Below, one piece after another: positions 33,947 through 42,653 of a stretch of 52,896 nt of DNA. Under the pieces are notes generated by a model. It saw only the letters and a program-made list of their open reading frames with translations. It had not been told where the DNA came from and made no database searches. A program made the position numbers and the translations under genes. Source of the DNA: JAGORM01 sp964406795 (lineage in GTDB: Bacteria > Patescibacteriota > Microgenomatia > Levybacterales > GWA1-39-11); NCBI GenBank assembly GCA_964406795.1, contig CAYOTA010000011.1:1-52896 (forward strand). Direction: 5' to 3'. Positions within the stretch are counted from its first letter, which is position 1, and every line of letters begins with the position of its first letter.

Positions 33947-34872
33947 ATGCTCTCTCCCACTCCTATTATTGTACCACTAATAACGCATATGTCAGATACA
34001 AATTGAAGCAAAGGTAAGCAGAAAAAAGCTTTCCAATGATTAACATATCTATAGTTTTTTTGAATAGACCACAAGATATAAAGGAGGAATATGGAATATA
34101 GAATATAGAATATAAAATAATTTTTTGAAAAAATAATAAATCCAAGTAATGCAAATCCGAATATATATCTTCCAAAAAGTAATGGTGTTGTGTTTCTAAA
34201 ATATCTTGCCTTCCCGTCCCCTCTGGCGTATATAAAGAATTGTTTTGCCGCCTGAAGTATGTTTTTTCTTTGTGGCCACCAAACGAATGCTGATTTTTGC
34301 GTATAAAATTTAAACCCCTCTGCTTGAAGTTTTTTATCAAACATTAAATCTTCACAAGTATCTAAATTTTCCGGATATCCCTTAACTTCCTTCCATGCAG
34401 ATTTTCTAAATGCAACTGACCGAGATGACGGAAGAAAGTTATCTATGTCAAGCCTATCTTCCATAACACATGTATACGTAGAAAGGCATTTTTCAAACAC
34501 ACCTTTTGTAAGAGGTTTATAAAATCCGCTTACTACACTCACTTGCTCATTCTCAAAAGGCTTTACAATTTTTTCAAGCCAATGTTTGTCTAAAACACAT
34601 CCTGCATCAGTCACTGCAATTATTTCATGTATGGAATTTTTTATGGCCGTATTCCTTCCAACAGATCTGTTTCCACTTTTGATAATTACTCTTAAATTTT
34701 TTATTTTATATTTGTAAGAATCTAGGATACGAGGTGTATTATCTCCACTTCCCCCATCCACCACCACAATTTCATCCGGTTTTTTTGTTTGTTTTATTAC
34801 TGAGTCAAGAAATAGTGCTAAAGACTTTTCTTCATTTTTAACTGTTAGGATTACTGTTACTTTTTGTTCCAT
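33922..34872 (-). CDS. Family 2 glycosyltransferase with membrane tail
   Basis: The 316-residue GT-A protein has VTVILTVKNEEKSLALFLDS at the start, VVDGGSGDNT, the acidic AVTDAGCVL motif and a CEDLMFDKKL acceptor-site motif. Two or three hydrophobic helices (about 225-305) suggest membrane attachment. It resembles succinoglycan ExoA-like enzymes. It overlaps the neighbouring genes by 16 and 25 bases. Confidence 0.87.
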   Translation of the reverse strand: MEQKVTVILTVKNEEKSLALFLDSVIKQTKKPDEIVVVDGGSGDNTPRILDSYKYKIKNLRVIIKSGNRSVGRNTAIKNSIHEIIAVTDAGCVLDKHWLEKIVKPFENEQVSVVSGFYKPLTKGVFEKCLSTYTCVMEDRLDIDNFLPSSRSVAFRKSAWKEVKGYPENLDTCEDLMFDKKLQAEGFKFYTQKSAFVWWPQRKNILQAAKQFFIYARGDGKARYFRNTTPLLFGRYIFGFALLGFIIFSKNYFIFYILYSIFLLYILWSIQKNYRYVNHWKAFFCLPLLQFVSDICVISGTIIGVGESIWDIQSKQ

Positions 34873-35936
34873 AATTCAAAATACGTACCAACAACCTTCC
34901 CCCATGTTTGGGAGTTAGCCCACCTTTGTGCTTTTTCCTGTTTATCTTTGTTTCCACCTCTAATAATTGTTCGTGCTAAATCACGTGGGTTATTTGAAAT
35001 AGTTATAAATTCATCAAATGGTGAATTATGGAGATAGTCATGTTTTAGCGGATTTGAATATGCACTAAAAACTTGCTTTCCCTGTTGTAATGATTCAAGA
35101 ATTAAAAGATACGACGAAGAAAATATAATATCTGAATTTTTTATATATTTTTTTATATCTCTTCTAAATCCTAGCACTGCCCCATATGTCTCAAGTAATT
35201 TTCTGTATGTCCCGTCCCCAATCACAGTTAAATTATAATCAAATTTTTTCTGAGTTAACTTTTTTAGAGTATCAGCATACGTCTGAATACTAAGATCTTT
35301 TTCCAGTCTGCCTACTATCAAAATTTTTCTTTTCTTATGCATACTGTGTATGTCTTTTTTTATCTTTTTTATCTCAGTAATTCCTCCATAAGTCACGTAA
35401 TCAGATTTTGTACCATACCACTTTTCTATAAATGCACCTACGTTAATAGACCCGTATGAAAGTGACTTGCTGAACTTTCTAATTCTTATAGCTTTTTTAT
35501 CTGGAGGAAATTTTCCTTCATATCCATGGAATGTTGTAAAAACTTTCTTCTGAAATAAAATAAATCTGAGTGGTAGATACCAAATAAAAACATCATGTGC
35601 ATGTACGATATCTGCACTTCTAAATAGATTCAGACTGGAAAGCAGCAACATCCATATTTTGAATTTCTTATAAAATGATGGTTGACCGAATTTGAAATAG
35701 AAAATATCAATTTGATCTAGTTTTTTGTGTTCAAAATAGCTTGATTTATCAATGCTTTTTAATTTGATAGCCTCGTTATCACTTGTACCCTTAGACTGCC
35801 AATTTGATGCTACGTCCTCTGTCACTACAGTTACTGAGTGTCCTTGCCTCACAAGTTCCTTTGAAATTTCTAAAACATGTGCCTCAACCCCGCCAATTGA
35901 GGGATAAAAGGCAGGAGAAATAAATACAATCTTCAT
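34857..35936 (-). CDS. Family 4 glycosyltransferase (GT-B)
   Basis: The 359-residue protein has the N-terminal FISPAFYPSIGGVEAHVLEI glycine-rich acceptor site, the central KILIVGRLEKDLSI nucleotide-sugar strand and the C-terminal SSSYLLILESLQQGK segment (a variant of the EX7E motif). It is the first gene of the 12-gene operon and may add an early sugar, which is inference. The ATG at 35936 is 13 bases after the predicted transcription start. Confidence 0.87.
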   Translation of the reverse strand: MKIVFISPAFYPSIGGVEAHVLEISKELVRQGHSVTVVTEDVASNWQSKGTSDNEAIKLKSIDKSSYFEHKKLDQIDIFYFKFGQPSFYKKFKIWMLLLSSLNLFRSADIVHAHDVFIWYLPLRFILFQKKVFTTFHGYEGKFPPDKKAIRIRKFSKSLSYGSINVGAFIEKWYGTKSDYVTYGGITEIKKIKKDIHSMHKKRKILIVGRLEKDLSIQTYADTLKKLTQKKFDYNLTVIGDGTYRKLLETYGAVLGFRRDIKKYIKNSDIIFSSSYLLILESLQQGKQVFSAYSNPLKHDYLHNSPFDEFITISNNPRDLARTIIRGGNKDKQEKAQRWANSQTWGKVVGTYFELWNKK

Positions 35937-35955
35937 ATAAATACACCCTATGCGT

Positions 35956-35984
35956 ATTATACCCTAGATCGCGTCATGCATCAA
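35956..35984 (-). promoter_or_regulatory. Promoter of the polysaccharide operon
   Basis: Minus-strand TTGATG (35984-35979) and TATAAT (35961-35956) are separated by 17 bp. The start is predicted near 35949. No other promoter is obvious within the 13 kb of overlapping genes, so this probably drives all twelve. Confidence 0.72.
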
Positions 35985-36055
35985 AGTTAATATATGTGAC
36001 AACTAGTAATCGCTGTTCATCTGTTAATAATTAATTATTCTTACCATATTCATAA

Positions 36056-36084
36056 TTGACTTTAGTGCGTAAATTCGGGACAAT
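36056..36084 (+). promoter_or_regulatory. Promoter of lepB
   Basis: TTGACT (36056-36061), 17 bp, GACAAT (36079-36084) predicts a start near 36091, two bases before the ATG of lepB. Confidence 0.5.
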
Positions 36085-36092
36085 ATATTCCT

Positions 36093-36653
36093 ATGGAAAT
36101 AGCACGTAAAGCTTGGCATTGGTTAATTGATTTAGCGGAAACACTCGTTATTGCGGGTGCAATATTTGTAGTAATCTATGCGTTTTTAGTGAGACCCTTT
36201 CAGGTAAATGGAAACTCTATGGACCCTACGTTTACAAATGGTGAATATGTGTTCACGAATCTTTTGTCCCAACGCTTTGGACCACTTGACCGCGGTGATG
36301 TAATAGTATTTAAAGCGCCAAATGACAAAGATAGAGATTATATAAAAAGAATTATTGGACTTCCAGGAGACAAGATAATAATACAAAACGGGCTTGTATA
36401 TCTAAACGGAAAAAGACTACCTGAAGAATATTTACCACCAGGACTTAGAACTGAAGCGCGCGGATTTGCTGCAGAAGGACAAGAAGTAACAGTCAAACCA
36501 CAAACATATTATGTATTGGGGGATAATAGGCCATTCTCATCCGACTCCAGAGAATGGGGGCTAGTCACATTTGACAAAGTTATAGGTAAATCTTCACTGG
36601 TATACTGGCCAGTTAATAAAATTAGATTTGTGGAACACGCAGAGTATAAATAA
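36093..36653 (+). CDS. lepB: Signal peptidase I
   Basis: The 186-residue enzyme has one N-terminal membrane helix (about 13-33). The nucleophile Ser is in NGNSMDPTF (S42), the general-base Lys in RDYIKRIIGLPGD (K85), and the LGDNRPFSSDSREWG box follows. It cleaves signal peptides on the outer face of the membrane, for instance that of the small secreted peptide at 44729. It is transcribed alone, divergent from the polysaccharide operon. Confidence 0.96.
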   Translation: MEIARKAWHWLIDLAETLVIAGAIFVVIYAFLVRPFQVNGNSMDPTFTNGEYVFTNLLSQRFGPLDRGDVIVFKAPNDKDRDYIKRIIGLPGDKIIIQNGLVYLNGKRLPEEYLPPGLRTEARGFAAEGQEVTVKPQTYYVLGDNRPFSSDSREWGLVTFDKVIGKSSLVYWPVNKIRFVEHAEYK

Positions 36654-36675
36654 AAGATAAAGAAGTTTTTAAAAA

Positions 36676-37500
36676 TTAAACAGTAGATTCATCAGCCATT
36701 TCGAGTAACAGTTTAAGGAATGGTGTGGTCTCAGATGGATCTCCTTTTTTAATAATTACAATTCTTGCCTGTTTACCTGTCTGATCAACTTTAACTGAAT
36801 CCAAACTCTTTTTTGTTTTATAACTTTCTGCCATTTCATCCAGCTCTTTATTATAAAGAATATTTAATTTTCTAACCGGCTCTTTTTCTTGAATTTCTGC
36901 TTTTACTTGACGAGCAACTTCTTCCGCTCCTCTAACTGAAATTCCCTCAACTAAAATTCTTTTAAATGCTGCCAACATTAGCTTGTGGTCTCCAATTGAC
37001 ACCAATGGTCTTACATGTCCTTCTGTTATAACACCTGCGGCCAGTGCGTCTTTAATAGCATCTGGAAGAGTTAATAGTCTTATTGTGTTAGAAATATATG
37101 GGAGACTTTTTCCAACGCGCTTTGCAACCTCAGTAACTGACAGTCCAAATTCATCAATAAGTCTTTTATAAGCCTGTGCCCGCTCGATTGGGTTCAAATC
37201 TTCACGCTGAACGTTTTCAACGATAGACATTTCAAGCATAACTTGTGGATTAACATTTTTAATTACTACAGGAACCATTTGAAGACCTAAAATCTTAGCA
37301 CTTCTCCAGCGCCTCTCACCTGCAATAATTTGGAACCCTGCTGGTGTATTTGCAACCACAATAGGCTCAAGAATGCCTTGTTCGCGAATGGAATTTACTA
37401 AATCAGTAAGACTCTCTGGAGAAATAAGACCTCTAGGCTGAAGGGGGTTGGGCTGAAGCAGTGTTGTTTCTAATTCTACAATTACTTTGCCGTCTTCCAT
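36676..37500 (-). CDS. parB: ParB/Spo0J chromosome-partition protein
   Basis: The 274-residue protein has the N-terminal ParB/Srx CTPase domain (LQPNPLQPRG, then AGERRWRSAKILG) and a helix-turn-helix (LSVTEVAKRVGKSLPYIS) for parS recognition. A C-terminal dimerisation part follows. No parA is present in the window, and no copy of a parS-like 16-mer was noticed. It follows rpmA by three bases, an unusual pairing of ribosomal and segregation genes. Confidence 0.92.
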   Translation of the reverse strand: MEDGKVIVELETTLLQPNPLQPRGLISPESLTDLVNSIREQGILEPIVVANTPAGFQIIAGERRWRSAKILGLQMVPVVIKNVNPQVMLEMSIVENVQREDLNPIERAQAYKRLIDEFGLSVTEVAKRVGKSLPYISNTIRLLTLPDAIKDALAAGVITEGHVRPLVSIGDHKLMLAAFKRILVEGISVRGAEEVARQVKAEIQEKEPVRKLNILYNKELDEMAESYKTKKSLDSVKVDQTGKQARIVIIKKGDPSETTPFLKLLLEMADESTV

Positions 37501-37503
37501 ATG

Positions 37504-37755
37504 TTATATACCTACAACTTCTATTATTTTTTTACCTAACTTCTTTTTAAAAGACACAAGTCCAGTGGAGAGTGAGTAAATTGTAAAGTCGCGGCCCATA
37601 GATGTTCCGTTTCCGGCAGAAAATAGTGTCCCTTTTTGACGGACTATTATATTTCCTGGAATTACTTGTTGTCCTCCATAAACTTTAACTCCACGCCTTT
37701 TTGAGATGGAATCTTTGTTTGCTTTAACGGATCCTTGTGATTTTGTATGAGCCAT
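37504..37755 (-). CDS. rpmA: 50S ribosomal protein L27
   Basis: The 83-residue protein begins MAHTKSQGSVKANKDSISKR, then GVKVYGGQQVIPGNIIVRQ, the hallmark of L27. The N-terminal tail reaches the peptidyl-transferase centre. No cleavable N-terminal extension is present. The start region is duplicated 66 bases upstream as a seven-codon ORF. Confidence 0.95.
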   Translation of the reverse strand: MAHTKSQGSVKANKDSISKRRGVKVYGGQQVIPGNIIVRQKGTLFSAGNGTSMGRDFTIYSLSTGLVSFKKKLGKKIIEVVGI

Positions 37756-37774
37756 ATATTTTTTTGCGAATACG

Positions 37775-37809
37775 AAATATCTTGGGTCCCTTTAGGGTTA
37801 AAGATATTT
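37775..37809 (-). repeat. Hairpin between rplU and rpmA
   Basis: AAATATCTT (37775-37783) is complementary to AAGATATTT (37801-37809). It would form a nine-bp stem in the mRNA between L21 and L27 coding regions. It overlaps the mini-ORF at 37798, so folding and its translation would compete. Confidence 0.6.
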
Positions 37810-37821
37810 TGTATGTGCCAT
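37798..37821 (-). other. Seven-codon ORF repeating the start of L27
   Basis: ATG GCA CAT ACA AAA TAT CTT TAA encodes MAHTKYL and matches the L27 start (MAHTK) with one base change over 16-18 bases. It ends within the hairpin before rpmA. It could be a chance by-product of local duplication or a regulatory upstream ORF. Confidence 0.5.
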
Positions 37822-37904
37822 ATGTAAAGTTCAATAAAATACTAGTTATGTGAAAACTTTGAATTATAGTACAAAATGTTTTCACACTTGTCAAGTATAT
37901 CAAA

Positions 37905-38252
37905 CTAGATCTTTTTCTCAACAGCTTTCTTTGATGTACTTGCACCACCTATAGATGTAATTTCAATTGAGGTTAATTGGGCTCTAAAACCAATAGATTT
38001 TCTGTACCTTGCCTTACTTTTGAATTTTGAAACACGGATTTTTTCTCCTTTTTTAGGTCCTAAAACCTTTCCAGTTATAGATAATCCTTCTATAAAAGGC
38101 ATTCCAAATGTAACGTCTGCTCCATTCACATGAAGCAAAACGTTTTCAAATACAAAAGACCCTTCAGTCTTTTGAAGATTATCAACGTCTATAATAGTTC
38201 CCTCAGAAACTTTATATTGTTTTCCACCAGATTCAATAATTGCGTATTCCAT
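37905..38252 (-). CDS. rplU: 50S ribosomal protein L21
   Basis: The 115-residue protein begins MEYAIIESGGKQYKVSEG, the usual L21 start. The conserved RYRKSIGFRAQLTSIEI lies near the end. I set the start at the ATG at 38252, since a longer frame from 38267 adds five residues without support and overlaps an AGGTAG ribosome site. It forms the rplU-rpmA pair usual in bacteria. Confidence 0.94.
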   Translation of the reverse strand: MEYAIIESGGKQYKVSEGTIIDVDNLQKTEGSFVFENVLLHVNGADVTFGMPFIEGLSITGKVLGPKKGEKIRVSKFKSKARYRKSIGFRAQLTSIEITSIGGASTSKKAVEKKI

Positions 38253-38284
38253 AAATTCTACCTGCATATCTATGCAAGATTAGT

Positions 38285-38314
38285 ATTGTACCAAATTATG
38301 CCTCATTTTGGCAA
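38285..38314 (-). promoter_or_regulatory. Promoter of rplU-rpmA-parB
   Basis: Minus-strand TTGCCA (38314-38309), 18 bp, and TACAAT (38290-38285) preceded by TGG (extended -10) predict a start near 38278. The 25-base leader holds a small TGCAT/ATGCA hairpin just before the ribosome site, a possible autoregulation target. Confidence 0.6.
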
Positions 38315-38346
38315 GGATTAATACAAACTCTAAGTATTTCCTGCGT

Positions 38347-39435
38347 TTATCTAATTTCAAAGATTTTAGAGCGTTTTTCCTCAGATCTTATAACTGAAAT
38401 GATACTTAATATAATAAAGTTTGTGACCAGCGAGCTTCCACCATAAGAGACTAACGGAAGCGTAATCCCTACTATTGGGAGTATTCCAAGATTCATACCT
38501 ATATTAAAAAATGCGTGAGTTAATACAACATAAAAAAGACCAGTTGCCACCAGATAGGAAAAAGTATCTGTAGTAGATATAGAAATTTTGTACATTCTAA
38601 AAAGTAAAAATAGAAACAAACTCATAACAATAATTCCACCCACAAATCCAAAATTTTCAGACATTGTTGCAAATATAAAGTCTGTATGTCTTTCAGGCAG
38701 AAAACGCAAGTTTGATTGAGTTGCTTGGCCAAATCCTTTTCCCAAAAATTCTCCGCTTCCTACTGCAATGAGTGCTTGAATAGCATTATATGACGACCCA
38801 AACGGATCCGAAGTGGAATTTAGAAAAGAAAAAATTCGCTGTCTTTGATAGTCATGAAGTAAATTAAAGAAAATTGGCATTGGTAGAGCAATAAGAACGC
38901 CAAGCCCTAAAAAATACCTAAATGGAAATCCAAAAGACAACATAATACAAAATGCTGTCACAAAATATATAATGGCATTTCCTAGATCCGGCTGTCTCAA
39001 AACCAGAAAGAAAACGGGAAACAGTATAAGGAGTGATTTTAAAAACGTAGAAATAGTATGTGACCTTTTGGACAGAAAATCTGCAAAAACAATAATAAAA
39101 AATGGTTTTAAAAGTTCCGAAAACTGAAACGATACTCCAAATATTTCAATCCACCTTACAGCTCCTTTTGCTTCAAACCCAATAATAAATATGAGACCGA
39201 GTAAAAGTAAGATTCCTATATATAACTGTTTAGAATATGCACCTAATATTCTGTAATCAAAATTTAAAAAAACAAAATATAAAAAAAGTCCTGCTAACCC
39301 ATATAAAAATTGCTGTCTTAACAGAGTTGGACTGATAGATGAGAGAGTCAGCAAGCTTATTCCCCAGAGTGCAAGTGCAGGGAGCAAAAGAAACACATCA
39401 ATCCTATGGATAGAAAAGGATCTGAGTAATTGCAT
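38347..39435 (-). CDS. rodA: RodA/FtsW-type peptidoglycan glycosyltransferase
   Basis: The 362-residue SEDS protein has about ten membrane helices and the conserved segments SFQFSELLKPFFIIVFAD, RQPDLGNAIIYF and the C-terminal NIGMNLGILPIVGITLPLVSYGGSS. SEDS enzymes polymerise lipid II glycan strands. The spacing of the PLVSYGGSS motif and the lack of an fts neighbourhood favour RodA over FtsW. It lies three bases after ileS. Confidence 0.88.
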   Translation of the reverse strand: MQLLRSFSIHRIDVFLLLPALALWGISLLTLSSISPTLLRQQFLYGLAGLFLYFVFLNFDYRILGAYSKQLYIGILLLLGLIFIIGFEAKGAVRWIEIFGVSFQFSELLKPFFIIVFADFLSKRSHTISTFLKSLLILFPVFFLVLRQPDLGNAIIYFVTAFCIMLSFGFPFRYFLGLGVLIALPMPIFFNLLHDYQRQRIFSFLNSTSDPFGSSYNAIQALIAVGSGEFLGKGFGQATQSNLRFLPERHTDFIFATMSENFGFVGGIIVMSLFLFLLFRMYKISISTTDTFSYLVATGLFYVVLTHAFFNIGMNLGILPIVGITLPLVSYGGSSLVTNFIILSIISVIRSEEKRSKIFEIR

Positions 39436-39438
39436 AAA

Positions 39439-42243
39439 CTAAACCTTGGATACGGTAAATGGACCTATGCTTAAATTTCTAATAAGAGTTTTGCGTTTTA
39501 TTTCATTCTCAAATTCTTGAGGCCAGGATTCCAATACTACGTCTACTTCTTCGTCTAAAGACGTGCCCAGATTTTTTCGCGCTGCCTGAATTTTTCGAAT
39601 TAAATCTCGTGCCTCACCAGCAACTAAATCTTGATTGGACTCATCGGTTTGACCAAAGACCTCAAGCTCACCTCTTTTGGGAACAAATTGAAGGTTATAT
39701 ACATTTGTCTCCTCCCGAACAATTTGTAAAATATTTTCCTCAATATGATTTCCATCAAACTCTAACTGCTTTAAAGGGATTTTTACTGATACTTGAAGTG
39801 TTTTTCTAAAGGCGTTAATAACAGATGCTAGCTCTATTCCTTTTTGCATTTCTGATTCAAGTGTGTCATTAATTGCTGCCTCTTTAACATCTGGCCAATC
39901 TTCTAAATGAACAGATTCTTTATCTGTTAAATTCCTGAATATTGCTTCAGACATAAACGGTGCTATTGGTGCTAGAATTTTTGTAAATGTGGTGAGTGCT
40001 TCATAGCATGTGGAATAAAATGCACTTCTATCTTTTGTATCAGTTACTCCCGGACCTACTCTATCTCTACTTCGTCTGATATACCAGGTAGAAAATGACG
40101 TTACAAATTGTTCTAATCTTGCAATTGCTGAAACGGTGTCATACCCATCCAGATTTTGAGTAATACTTTTAATTACGTTATTTAGTAAAGACAAAATCCA
40201 TAAGTCCAAAACATTCTCACTTGCTGTTTTTTGTGATGAGTCCCATTTATCAATCAACGCGTAAGACACAAAAAAGTTATATGAATTCCAAAGTATCAAA
40301 AGCATTCCGCGCACTTGTAGTTTATAATTATCTTCAGAAATATTTATGTCTTCACCATTCATAACCGGACTTCCCATAAGATATAACCTGAGTGCATCCC
40401 CGCCATATTTTTCAAGCATCTCTTTGGGGTCCGGATAATTTTTAAAGTTTTTACTCATCTTGCGTCCATCAGTTCCTTGTATAACTCCCGTTACATTTAC
40501 ATTTTTAAATGCCGGAGAATCATAGAGAGCTGTCCCAATTACATGTAACACGTAAAACCATGCGCGTATTTGACCAGTATATTCTGCAATATAATCAGGA
40601 GGGAAAAAGTCTTCTAATTTTTCTGAATTATTAAACGGATAATGCCTCTCTGCAAAAGAAGCACTCCCCGCTTCAATCCATGAGTCTAAAACTTCAGGAA
40701 CACGTCTTACTTTTTTGCTGCAGTTTTTACAAGTTATTTCAACTTCATCAATTTCCGGCTTATGCAAGTCTGTTATTTTTTGTCCAGCAGCTTCTTCTAG
40801 CTCAGCTATAGAGCTCGGAACAAACATTTCTCCGCATGCACACTCCCATACAGGAACAGGGCTACCCCAATACCTATTTCTGCTTATATTCCAGTCCGGA
40901 GCATTTTCCAGCGACTTTAAAAATCTTTTGTGTTTGAAATGTTTTGGGTACCAGTTAACCGATTCATTTTTTTCTTTTAGTTTTTCTTTAATGTTTTGCA
41001 CATTTACAAACCATGCATCCAGAGGCGCATAATAAAGTCTCGTGTGACATCTCCAACATAACGGCACGCTATGTTTATAAGGGTTGTTGGCATAAATTAA
41101 ATTACGTGCCGACAAATCTTCATTAACTGCTTTATTTGCTTTTGCATAATACATACCACCAAAAAGCGGAACGTCTTTTTTTACATGCCCTTCTTCATCC
41201 AGATGAATTTCAATATGCACCTGCTGCTCGCGCATGACTTTCAAATCTTCTTCTCCATATGCTGCAATTGTCACAACACCTGTTCCTTCATCTGCAGTAA
41301 CAAAATCACCGCCAATTATTTCAAATAGCTTATCACCAGATTTTGCATCATTTTTATAGTAATCATAATGAGGTACATATTTTTTACCAATTAAATCCCT
41401 CCCCTTTATTTCTTCAAGAATTTTATAAGACGTGCTGTCTCCTAATATTTTAATAGTTGTTTTAGCCAGAATATATTTTTCATTATTCTGCTCTACTTTT
41501 ACATAATCTAACTCTGTGTTAACAGCTAGAGCTGGGGTTACAATTTTATTCCAAGGGGTTGTAGACCATGCAAGAATAAACGTGTTTGGATCTTCCTGCA
41601 ATTGATATTTATAGGTAGTTGCCGGATCTTCCATCTCTTTATAGTTATCTGCATCCATTGCAACTTCGAAGTTTGAAATTGGAGTTGAGCAATGCGGACA
41701 ATACAATCCAACGCGCAAACCTTTATAAATATGCCCCTTTTTAAACATTTCTGAAAACACCCACATAACGGATTCCATGTATGGCGTGTCCCATGTTTTA
41801 TATGCATGTTTAAAATCAACCCAACGGCCTATGTGGTCCACGTACCATTCCCACTCGGCTGATATATGATCTACATATTTTTTACACTCTTCAATAAATA
41901 CTTTTACTCCAACCTTATCTTCAATGTCTTTTTTTGATTCAATTTTAAGTTCATTCTCTACTTTATTTTCAATTGGCAGTCCGTGGCCATCCCATCCCCA
42001 TACGCGTCTAACCCTATAACCCTTCATGGTCCAGTATCTGCCGAATAAATCTTTTGGAAGACTGGACAATAAAGAGCCATAATGAGGCATACCGGTTACA
42101 AAAGGAGGACCATCTAAAAACGTCCAGCGTTTATCAGCTGGTCTAAATTCAACCGATTTTTCAAATGTATTGTTCTCTTTCCAATAGGTTATTATTTCCT
42201 GCTCCAGCTCGGGTAGTTTTACCTGGGACGAAACTTGTTTCAT
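39439..42243 (-). CDS. ileS: Isoleucyl-tRNA synthetase, type-2-like
   Basis: The 934-residue class I synthetase has the CP1 editing domain (about 180-390) and a C-terminal anticodon-binding region. Sequence style (PPFVTGMPHYGS, WDGHGLPIE, KNYPDP) is that of archaeal/eukaryotic-type IleRS2 rather than IleRS1. Two signatures are altered: the HIGH motif reads HYGS (54-57) and KMSKS reads KMSKN (595-599). Both changes fall at the last residue of the motif. The promoter puts the mRNA start three bases before the ATG. Confidence 0.95.
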   Translation of the reverse strand: MKQVSSQVKLPELEQEIITYWKENNTFEKSVEFRPADKRWTFLDGPPFVTGMPHYGSLLSSLPKDLFGRYWTMKGYRVRRVWGWDGHGLPIENKVENELKIESKKDIEDKVGVKVFIEECKKYVDHISAEWEWYVDHIGRWVDFKHAYKTWDTPYMESVMWVFSEMFKKGHIYKGLRVGLYCPHCSTPISNFEVAMDADNYKEMEDPATTYKYQLQEDPNTFILAWSTTPWNKIVTPALAVNTELDYVKVEQNNEKYILAKTTIKILGDSTSYKILEEIKGRDLIGKKYVPHYDYYKNDAKSGDKLFEIIGGDFVTADEGTGVVTIAAYGEEDLKVMREQQVHIEIHLDEEGHVKKDVPLFGGMYYAKANKAVNEDLSARNLIYANNPYKHSVPLCWRCHTRLYYAPLDAWFVNVQNIKEKLKEKNESVNWYPKHFKHKRFLKSLENAPDWNISRNRYWGSPVPVWECACGEMFVPSSIAELEEAAGQKITDLHKPEIDEVEITCKNCSKKVRRVPEVLDSWIEAGSASFAERHYPFNNSEKLEDFFPPDYIAEYTGQIRAWFYVLHVIGTALYDSPAFKNVNVTGVIQGTDGRKMSKNFKNYPDPKEMLEKYGGDALRLYLMGSPVMNGEDINISEDNYKLQVRGMLLILWNSYNFFVSYALIDKWDSSQKTASENVLDLWILSLLNNVIKSITQNLDGYDTVSAIARLEQFVTSFSTWYIRRSRDRVGPGVTDTKDRSAFYSTCYEALTTFTKILAPIAPFMSEAIFRNLTDKESVHLEDWPDVKEAAINDTLESEMQKGIELASVINAFRKTLQVSVKIPLKQLEFDGNHIEENILQIVREETNVYNLQFVPKRGELEVFGQTDESNQDLVAGEARDLIRKIQAARKNLGTSLDEEVDVVLESWPQEFENEIKRKTLIRNLSIGPFTVSKV

Positions 42244-42252
42244 ACGCCCTCA

Positions 42253-42281
42253 ATTGTACCGCAAATAGCTTGCTCCTGCAA
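42253..42281 (-). promoter_or_regulatory. Promoter of ileS
   Basis: Minus-strand TTGCAG (42281-42276), 17 bp, TACAAT (42258-42253) gives a start near 42246, three bases before the ileS ATG. It overlaps the divergent promoter at 42270-42299. Confidence 0.65.
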
Positions 42282-42299
42282 CGATAGTCAAGCTATAAT
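42270..42299 (+). promoter_or_regulatory. Promoter of the DUF4258-like gene
   Basis: TTGCTC (42270-42275), 18 bp, TATAAT (42294-42299) gives a start at 42306, exactly the A of the second ATG of the downstream gene. Confidence 0.65.
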
Positions 42300-42305
42300 A
42301 TGACT

Positions 42306-42653
42306 ATGGCGCAAAACGAATACAGAGGACTTATATTTACTAATCATGTTTTGACTCGTATGAAGGAGCGAGGAATAACTGATGACCAGATATGGCAAAC
42401 GTTTACAAGCCCCGACAAACAAGATCAAATAAAAGACGCCGACAGAAGAATTAAAAGATTTGGAAATAATAGTGTAACAATTGTTTTTCAGCACAATGAA
42501 AAAAGGGAAACTATAATTATTTCGGCATGGATGGATCCGCCGCTTACGGGATCTCGTGACGCAAAAGAAAAAGAATGGTGGGAAAAATATAAAAAAGCAG
42601 GATTTATGGGAAAAATTTGGCTTACTCTTATAAAACAGGTGAATGGGTATTAA
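42306..42653 (+). CDS. DUF4258-like small protein
   Basis: The 115-residue protein has FTNHVLTRMKERGITDDQIWQTF followed by paired strands (IKRFGNNSVTIVFQH, TIIISAWMDPP). This is the pattern of DUF4258, a RelE/ParE-like fold found in toxin-like and standalone proteins. The C-terminal helix is basic and aromatic. It has no antitoxin neighbour. The promoter sets the start at the second ATG (42306) rather than 42300. The 3' end overlaps the convergent nuclease gene by 26 bases. Confidence 0.7.
   Translation: MAQNEYRGLIFTNHVLTRMKERGITDDQIWQTFTSPDKQDQIKDADRRIKRFGNNSVTIVFQHNEKRETIIISAWMDPPLTGSRDAKEKEWWEKYKKAGFMGKIWLTLIKQVNGY

Noticed and set aside
22871..35936. Evidence that the glycan operon is a recent horizontal island
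   Set aside because: It has no integrase, tRNA boundary or flanking repeat, and composition looks similar by eye; I could not compute it.
37905..38267. Longer start of L21 at 38267
   Set aside because: It would place the ribosome site inside the coding sequence; the ATG at 38252 matches the usual L21 N-terminus.
42300..42305. First ATG of the DUF4258-like gene
   Set aside because: It lies directly after the -10 box and before the predicted transcription start at 42306, so it would not be in the mRNA.
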